A stretch of DNA of 64,000 bases from an uncultured Eubacterium sp. (GTDB lineage Bacteria; Bacillota; Clostridia; Lachnospirales; Lachnospiraceae): contig CAPAOV010000004.1 of the NCBI GenBank assembly GCA_948579355.1, positions 62,001 through 126,000 of the forward strand. The letters run 5' to 3'. The position numbers and the translations under genes were made by a program. The notes beneath the pieces are model-generated. The model made no database searches and had not been told where the DNA came from. It saw nothing but the letters and a program-made list of their open reading frames with translations. This document shows positions 58,665 to 64,000 of this stretch, piece after piece (the stretch's first letter is position 1; each line of letters opens with the position of its first letter).

Positions 58665-59528
58665 ATGAAATTGATAAAATTAAAGCGAAGAAAACCGAAC
58701 CGCTCGGTTGGTGGAGATGTCGGTATTTATATTTTGCTCATCCTATTTGGTATCTTCTTTGTGCTCCCGCTGGTGTATTCCATCAGTAGTGCATTTAAAC
58801 CGTTAGATGAAATATATCTGTATCCACCAAGATTTTTTGTGAAAAATCCTACATTTAATAACTTTCAGGATTTGCTCGTAGTTATGTCGAGTTCCTATGT
58901 ACCGTTTACCCGTTACGTGTTCAATACGGTATTCATTACTTTGCTCGGTACGGTAGGACACCTGATTATCGGCTCTATGGCCGCTTACGTGCTGGCTAAA
59001 TACGAGTTTCCGGGCAGTAAAAGGATATTTAAAATTATTCAGGCAGCGATTATGTTTAACGCCTATGTGTTGCAGATTCCTACCTATATTATAATGAGTA
59101 AACTGGGCTGGATTGATACCTATTTAGCGCTTATGGTTCCGGCGTTTGCCTTGCCGATGGGATTGTTCCTGATGAAACAGTTTATGGAGCAGATACCGGA
59201 CGCTCTGATTGAGGCGGCGAAGATAGACGGTGCGAAAGAGGGCAGAATTTTCCTGCGTATTGTTATGCCGAACGTAAAACCGGCGTGGCTGACCGTTACG
59301 ATTTTCTCCGTGCAGAACTTGTGGAACCTCAAAGGTCAGGTATACATATATTCGGAGGAATATAAAATGCTTCCGTACGCCTTACAGCAGATTATGGCCG
59401 GTGGTGTAGCCCGTGCGGGCGTCGGTTCTGCAGCGACGATGGTCGTTATGATGGTGCCAATTATTATCTTTATAATGGCAGAGAGTAATATTTTGGAAAC
59501 CATGGCTAGTTCTGGTATTAAAGACTGA
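58665..59528 (+). CDS. Carbohydrate ABC transporter permease, MalG type
   Basis: 287 residues, six helices. Helix 1 GIYILLILFGIFFVLPLVYSISSAF, then the MalG-type loop STFKP equivalent (SAFKPLDEIYLYPP), and EAA motif IEAAKIDGAKEGRIFLRIVMPNVKPA. CUT1 importer partner of the preceding permease. Start at 58665, 9 bases after GGAGGT; the frame's earlier ATG at 58644 overlaps the end of the previous gene. Confidence 0.93.
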   Translation: MKLIKLKRRKPNRSVGGDVGIYILLILFGIFFVLPLVYSISSAFKPLDEIYLYPPRFFVKNPTFNNFQDLLVVMSSSYVPFTRYVFNTVFITLLGTVGHLIIGSMAAYVLAKYEFPGSKRIFKIIQAAIMFNAYVLQIPTYIIMSKLGWIDTYLALMVPAFALPMGLFLMKQFMEQIPDALIEAAKIDGAKEGRIFLRIVMPNVKPAWLTVTIFSVQNLWNLKGQVYIYSEEYKMLPYALQQIMAGGVARAGVGSAATMVVMMVPIIIFIMAESNILETMASSGIKD

Positions 59529-59545
59529 TAAAAGGAGGAAATAAA

Positions 59546-61033
59546 ATGAGAGTGTTAAAACGATTTACATCTGTATTTGTGTTATTACTCGTTGTGTCCC
59601 TCCTTGCAGGCAGCGTGGACTCATTGGCCAATAGTTCAAACGGCAATCATTATACATATACTTATGATTGCTGGGGTGCGGACCGAGAGTCTCCAGATGC
59701 CTATACGGTAGAGCGCGTTATTTCCGGTTCTGATTTTGAACAATGCGGAAACTTCAAAGACCCGCAGGGAATATACTGCGTAGGAAATAACATGTATGTC
59801 GCAGATACGGGAAACAACAGAATTTGTCATTTTACATATGGAGATGATAAATTTGTATTCGTCAAAGTTGTGGACAGTTACCAAAATGCCGATGGCAAAA
59901 AGGTTTCCCTGAAAGAGCCGCAGGATGTTTTTGTGACAACCGAGGGGCAGATGTACATAGCAGATACAGGGAATAATAAGATTGTTCATTTGGATGCGGA
60001 CGGTAAACTTGTAAAAGAAATCGGACGTCCGAATGATAAAACGTATACGGAAGAAAAATTTCTTCCGCAGAAACTTGTAGTAGATAAGGCAAAGCGTATT
60101 TTCACACAGGTACAGAATGTGAACAAAGGTTTTCTGGAGTTTGATGATGCCGGAGATTTTACCGGTTTCGTCGGCGCCAGTGAAGTAACTTACGACTTCT
60201 TTACCTATTTGTGGAAAATGATTGCCACGAAAGAGCAGCGGGCACAGATGGAGCTGTTCGTACCGACCGAGTATTCCAATCTCTGTCTGGACTCCGAGGA
60301 CTTTATCTATGCGACGATTAGTACTTTTGACGGCCCAGTAGAAGCGGCGGAGCCGATTCGTAAACTGAATGCCAAAGGTACGGATATCTTAGTACGAAAC
60401 GGATACGACGACCCTTACGGTGATTATTATTATACCGACCACGGAGAATTGAAAGGGCCGTCCCAGTTTAACGACATATGCTGTCTGGACAATGATGTCT
60501 ACTATGCGCTGGATACGAATAAGGGACGTATTTTTGCTTATGATTTTCAGGGCAATATGTTATATGCTTTTGGCGGTCACGGGTACAAAGCAGGATACTT
60601 TATGAATCCGTCAGCTATTGAAGATTTAGGAGATTCCTTAGTTGTCGTCGACCAGAAACTGGGTACGATTACACAGTTTACGCTGACCGAATACGGCAAG
60701 CTGATTAATGGGGGACTGGCAGAGTATAAAATCGGACATTATGATGAATCCGCCGATATATGGCGTCAGGTGCTCCGCTTAAACGGTAACTACGATCAGG
60801 CGTATATAGGTATCGGGCGCGCACTTCTCCGCAAAGGACAGTATAAAGAAGCGATGGAATATTTCGAATTGAAGTTAGACAGTAAGAATTATTCCAAGGC
60901 GTTTAAACTGTACAGAGAACAATGGTTCGAAGAGAACATCGGGAAGATTTTACTTATTCTCGCTATTCTCGTTCTCCTCGGCTTTGGTATTGGATTTGTT
61001 CGGAAAGCCAGAAAGGAGGTTGAGAAAGGATGA
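59546..61033 (+). CDS. NHL-repeat and TPR extracytoplasmic membrane protein
   Basis: 495 residues. Signal peptide (1-28), then a propeller of NHL-type repeats: FKDPQGIYCVGNNMYVADTGNNRICHF, LKEPQDVFVTTEGQMYIADTGNNKIVHLD, FNDICCLDNDVYYALDTNKGRIFAYD, MNPSAIEDLGDSLVVVDQKLGTI. Then two TPR-like helical pairs (LAEYKIGHYDESADIWRQVL, ALLRKGQYKEAMEYFELKL) and a C-terminal membrane helix (about 463-485) with a basic cytoplasmic tail. So the propeller faces outwards, tied to the membrane next to the transporter. NHL propellers bind proteins or RNA; here probably an assembly factor. GGAGG 7 bases before the ATG; its end overlaps the Yip1 gene by 4 bases. Confidence 0.82.
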   Translation: MRVLKRFTSVFVLLLVVSLLAGSVDSLANSSNGNHYTYTYDCWGADRESPDAYTVERVISGSDFEQCGNFKDPQGIYCVGNNMYVADTGNNRICHFTYGDDKFVFVKVVDSYQNADGKKVSLKEPQDVFVTTEGQMYIADTGNNKIVHLDADGKLVKEIGRPNDKTYTEEKFLPQKLVVDKAKRIFTQVQNVNKGFLEFDDAGDFTGFVGASEVTYDFFTYLWKMIATKEQRAQMELFVPTEYSNLCLDSEDFIYATISTFDGPVEAAEPIRKLNAKGTDILVRNGYDDPYGDYYYTDHGELKGPSQFNDICCLDNDVYYALDTNKGRIFAYDFQGNMLYAFGGHGYKAGYFMNPSAIEDLGDSLVVVDQKLGTITQFTLTEYGKLINGGLAEYKIGHYDESADIWRQVLRLNGNYDQAYIGIGRALLRKGQYKEAMEYFELKLDSKNYSKAFKLYREQWFEENIGKILLILAILVLLGFGIGFVRKARKEVEKG

Positions 61034-61695
61034 AGATAAAAGAAAAGCTTTGTGATAAGGAAGCTTGGAATCGATATTTTGCTTCGCTGCGATATTCTCT
61101 TCACTGTATTGTAAGGCCGTTTGATGGATTTTGGGACCTTACCCATGAGAAGAGAGGTTCCATGGCGGCAGCTAATACAATTATTGTTTTAGTCCTTTTG
61201 ACCAATTTAATTAAATTGGGGGCAACCGGTTTTATATTCTATCAGGTTAATTGGGATACGGTAAACCTTGTCTTGGAAATTGCAACGTTTTTGGTGCCGT
61301 TTATCGTTTATGTGGTTGCCAATTGGTGTTTGACGACATTGTTTGACGGGAAAGGTACATTAAAGGATATTTGGATAGGAACAGCATATGCAATGACGCC
61401 TTATGTGATTATTCAGTTATTGCTTGTTCCGCTTAGTAACGTGGTAACTTTAGAAGAGGGGGCATTTTATGGTGTCTTTGGAACTTTCTCCTTTGTCTGG
61501 TGCGGTCTGCTCATTGTAGCATCGGTAATGATGATACATGATTTCCTGTTGGGAAAAGCACTTGCATCGCTGCTTTTTTCGGGAGTGGGAATGTTGATTA
61601 TTGTATTCCTTCTTGTACTCTTCTTCAGTTTGATTAGCGACGGTTTCGCATATTTCTATTCGATTTACAAAGAGACCGTATTCCGAATGTATTGA
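61030..61695 (+). CDS. Yip1-domain membrane protein
   Basis: 221 residues, five membrane helices. Motifs of the bacterial Yip1 group: IVRPFDGFWDLTHEKRGSMAAANTIIVL at the start, NWCLTTLFDGKGTLKDIWIGTAYAMTPYVI, and a hydrophobic C-terminal half. The start ATG overlaps the stop of the NHL gene (ATGA), with GAGAAAGGA upstream. Eukaryotic Yip1 proteins act in vesicle traffic; the bacterial ones have no known function but recur in sugar ABC operons together with DUF5696 proteins. Confidence 0.85.
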   Translation: MKIKEKLCDKEAWNRYFASLRYSLHCIVRPFDGFWDLTHEKRGSMAAANTIIVLVLLTNLIKLGATGFIFYQVNWDTVNLVLEIATFLVPFIVYVVANWCLTTLFDGKGTLKDIWIGTAYAMTPYVIIQLLLVPLSNVVTLEEGAFYGVFGTFSFVWCGLLIVASVMMIHDFLLGKALASLLFSGVGMLIIVFLLVLFFSLISDGFAYFYSIYKETVFRMY

Positions 61696-61716
61696 TGAAA
61701 GGAGGAAAAAGACAAA

Positions 61717-64000
61717 ATGAAAAATAAATTGTATTTACTCCTGATTGCAGTACTTTCGTGTTTCGTATTTGTTGCCTGTGGAGAGGAAGAGGGTAACAGT
61801 GCAGAAATGGAAACATACGAGTATGACAATAGTGGGGATGTGACTATTTCCAACGGTTTGCTGAGTCTTACCGTCAGCGGTTCTTCCACTCAGATTGAGG
61901 TGAAAGACGAAAAGACCGGAAAAACATACCGTTCCAATCCGACAGCGGAGGAAATTGAAAAATACGCCAATGCGGACGGACAGTATAAGGATGTGCTGAG
62001 TGCGACGATGGCGCTTACCTACTCCAATGACACAGATACGCAAAAAGAGATTGATAACTATTCTCAGTGTATTCGGGATAATAAGTTTTATAAGATTGAA
62101 AAGGTAAGCGATACGGAAGTTGTAGTGAAATATTCCGTAGGAGATTTTGAAAAGTCATATGTATGTCCGGTAGCAATTAAAGAATCCAGAATGAATCAAT
62201 TTCTGGAGAAGATTCCCAAGGGAGCTCAAAAGTCAGTACTTCGCTGCTACATCTATTACAATTACGAGGAATTGAGCGCTTCCGAAGAAGCTTCGGATAA
62301 GGAGCTGCTTTCCAAGGGTGAGCAATTATTTCCTGATTTAAAAGACGAACCGGTATATTATTTGGACGAAGAAGTTACGGACGCCCGTTTGAAACAGTTG
62401 GAGACAAAGTTTATTGCGGCGGGATATACGGAGAAAGACCGTATCAAAGATATGGGCAGTTATAAAGTTTCCCGTAATGAGGGTAAGCCGATTTTTGATA
62501 TTTCCGTTCATTACATATTGGAAGACGATAATCTGGTTGTCAAAGTTCCGATGAAAGATATTAAATACAATACCGATTATCCAATTGTTAAATTACAGCT
62601 TCTTCCATTTATGGGTGCTGGAAACACCGAGGAAGAGGGATATATGCTTGTACCTGAGGGAAGCGGCGGTATTATCAATTTCAATAATGGCAAAACCTTA
62701 CAGCAGAGATATCAGGGTGATATGTATGGCTGGGATTATGGACAGAGCCGTAAAACTATCATAGATGAGTCAAAAGCAAGTTTTGCAGCTTATGCAATTG
62801 CCAATAAGACGAAAAACAATTCGTTCCTGTGTATTGCTGACGAGGGAAGTTCCTATGCGATGGTTCAAGCAGATATTTCCGGCAAGAACAACGGTTATAA
62901 CTATTCAACATTTATTTATAACATGCTTCACGGCGAGAATATGGATGTGTCCAAGAAATCCGATACAACGGTCCGCGTCTATGAAGATGGACTTCCGGAT
63001 GAGACAATCTCACAGAGATATATCTTTTCGGACAGTACAGAATATTCTGATTTAGCAGTCAAGTATCGTGAATATTTGCAGAAGAAATATCCAAATCTGC
63101 AAAAGAAAAAAGAAGAGACAAGTGTTCCATTAGCTGTGGAGATGATTGGTGCGGTAGACGATACAGAGCATATACTCGGATATCCGGTTGTGCGCTCCCA
63201 GTCGCTGACATCTTATTCTCAGGCAAGAGATATTTTGAAAGACTTAAAGGATTCCGGCATCGGTAATATCAATGCCAAGTATACCGGATGGTTCAATACC
63301 GGAGTAAAACAGACTTCAGCAATTAAAGTTGATACGGTAGGACGATTGGGAAGTTCATCAGATTTGAAAGATTTGACTGCTTATGCGAATCAGACAGAGG
63401 GAATGGACTTGTACTTAAACGGTACTTTCACATATGCTTATAAGGATAAATGGTTCGATGGCTTTTCTTCCAGAAAGCATGCAGCTAAGTTTGTAAATCG
63501 AGAAGAATGTGAATTGTTTACTCTTGACGCAGTTACTTATAAAGCGGATGATGAAGACCGCGGAGACTTAGGGTTTGATAGTTATTATTTGTTAAAGCCA
63601 TCCTATTCTATGGAAGCGGTTGATAATTATGTAGAAGAAGTAAATGATTACGGCTCCAAGAATATTGGATTTGAAGATATCGGCAATAATTTGGCCGGTG
63701 ATTATAATCCGAAGAGCCGTGTGTCCCGCGAGGCATCCTTAAATCTTCAGGTGAAGAAGATGCAGGCATTGAAGCAGGGGGGCAGCAAACTTATGATTAC
63801 CGGTGGAAATCAATATGCTGTTCCGTATGCAGATTATGTGACGGATATGGATATTTCTTCTAAGGCAGTAAACATTGTTGACGAACAGGTTCCATTTTAT
63901 CCAATGGCGCTGCACGGGATTGTAAACTATTCGAGTTCACCAATCAATCTGTCGGAGAATCAGGAAGATAATATTTTGAAATCCGCTGAAACTGGTGCCG
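61717..64000 (+). CDS. DUF5696-type lipoprotein (3' end outside window)
   Basis: 761 codons are open to the window end with no stop. Signal peptide with lipobox FVFVACGEEE (Cys21), then VTISNGLLSLTVSGSSTQIEVKDEKTGK. A beta-rich N-terminal half (to about 320, with LPFMGAGNTEEEGYMLVPEGSGGIINF, as in DUF5696 proteins) and a C-terminal half that looks like a TIM-barrel glycosidase (AVEMIGAVDDTEHILGYPV, KYTGWFNTGVKQ, MDLYLNGTFTY, GFEDIGNNLAGDYN, SREASLNLQVKKMQALKQ). Outer-leaflet location. Activity unknown; a surface glycan hydrolase or glycan-binding factor is plausible because of the company it keeps. AAAGGAGG precedes the ATG at 61717. Confidence 0.82.
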   Translation, partial: MKNKLYLLLIAVLSCFVFVACGEEEGNSAEMETYEYDNSGDVTISNGLLSLTVSGSSTQIEVKDEKTGKTYRSNPTAEEIEKYANADGQYKDVLSATMALTYSNDTDTQKEIDNYSQCIRDNKFYKIEKVSDTEVVVKYSVGDFEKSYVCPVAIKESRMNQFLEKIPKGAQKSVLRCYIYYNYEELSASEEASDKELLSKGEQLFPDLKDEPVYYLDEEVTDARLKQLETKFIAAGYTEKDRIKDMGSYKVSRNEGKPIFDISVHYILEDDNLVVKVPMKDIKYNTDYPIVKLQLLPFMGAGNTEEEGYMLVPEGSGGIINFNNGKTLQQRYQGDMYGWDYGQSRKTIIDESKASFAAYAIANKTKNNSFLCIADEGSSYAMVQADISGKNNGYNYSTFIYNMLHGENMDVSKKSDTTVRVYEDGLPDETISQRYIFSDSTEYSDLAVKYREYLQKKYPNLQKKKEETSVPLAVEMIGAVDDTEHILGYPVVRSQSLTSYSQARDILKDLKDSGIGNINAKYTGWFNTGVKQTSAIKVDTVGRLGSSSDLKDLTAYANQTEGMDLYLNGTFTYAYKDKWFDGFSSRKHAAKFVNREECELFTLDAVTYKADDEDRGDLGFDSYYLLKPSYSMEAVDNYVEEVNDYGSKNIGFEDIGNNLAGDYNPKSRVSREASLNLQVKKMQALKQGGSKLMITGGNQYAVPYADYVTDMDISSKAVNIVDEQVPFYPMALHGIVNYSSSPINLSENQEDNILKSAETGA

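Overview
The window is chromosomal DNA from a spore-forming Firmicute of class Clostridia, most likely family Lachnospiraceae. The evidence is the spoIIGA-sigE pair, a GerW-type spore protein, the ThrH-type phosphoserine phosphatase, a FolB-FolK fusion, Thr/Pro-rich sortase substrates, Big2 surface proteins, AGGAGG ribosome sites, frequent TTG/GTG starts and moderate G+C by eye. Genus cannot be fixed from sequence alone. I see no rRNA, tRNA, CRISPR array, prophage or intact insertion sequence.

Layout. 1-780: C-terminal end of a Thr/Pro-stalked wall-anchored protein and a bidirectional terminator. 792-5015 (minus): a very large stand-alone 2-hydroxyacyl-CoA dehydratase activase-like protein. 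5283-14772: LysM protein, CorA, catalytically dead rhomboid-like protein with a zinc ribbon, a 1333-residue double glycosyltransferase, two unrecognised proteins, a DUF2953 protein and GerW. 14823-15118: promoter and rpmB, followed by an overlooked 47-residue membrane peptide on the minus strand. 15516-17007: a GyrI-like gene, then a scar made of a broken GNAT gene, a fragment of a repeat element and a fragment of a PD-(D/E)XK transposase gene. 17154-20819: Gls24-like protein, FakA/YloV, ThrH, and methionine aminopeptidase with a SEC-C zinc tag. 20885-27884: a frameshifted membrane gene, then an ABC exporter module sandwiched between two paralogous membrane-anchored leucine-rich-repeat proteins. 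27951-28817: ArsP_2-type metal exporter.

29452-36231: leuB-ilvD-ilvB-serC-serA, a branched-chain amino acid plus serine operon; ThrH at 19327 could supply the last serine step. 36305-40087: folC, a Big2/DUF3237 secreted protein, a DUF1275 membrane protein and a DUF3892 protein. 40761-45102: folE-folP-folBK-pheA and a DHH phosphoesterase. 45209-48464: HtrA protease, MiaB, and cyclophilin on the minus strand. 48656-50290: spoIIG operon with a long-spacer promoter. 50370-52539: an APH(3')-III-like kinase, a metallo-beta-lactamase-fold hydrolase and a His-rich secreted peptidoglycan-binding protein. 52727-64000: GH43 glycosidase divergent from a seven-part sugar uptake operon: giant anchored binding protein, two permeases, NHL/TPR membrane protein, Yip1 protein and DUF5696 lipoprotein, the last cut by the window end.

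Two things stand out as possibly undescribed. First, two ~460-base foldback repeats (28862-29315 and 40222-40684), in opposite orientation, each a full-length imperfect palindrome with a covarying central hairpin, each ending right where the promoter of a biosynthetic operon begins (leuB, folE). A third, decayed fragment sits in the broken GNAT gene. Second, the sugar uptake operon carries no cytoplasmic ATPase but adds NHL/TPR, Yip1 and DUF5696 proteins and a binding protein about twice the usual size, which suggests a membrane-bound glycan capture machine of unknown mechanism.
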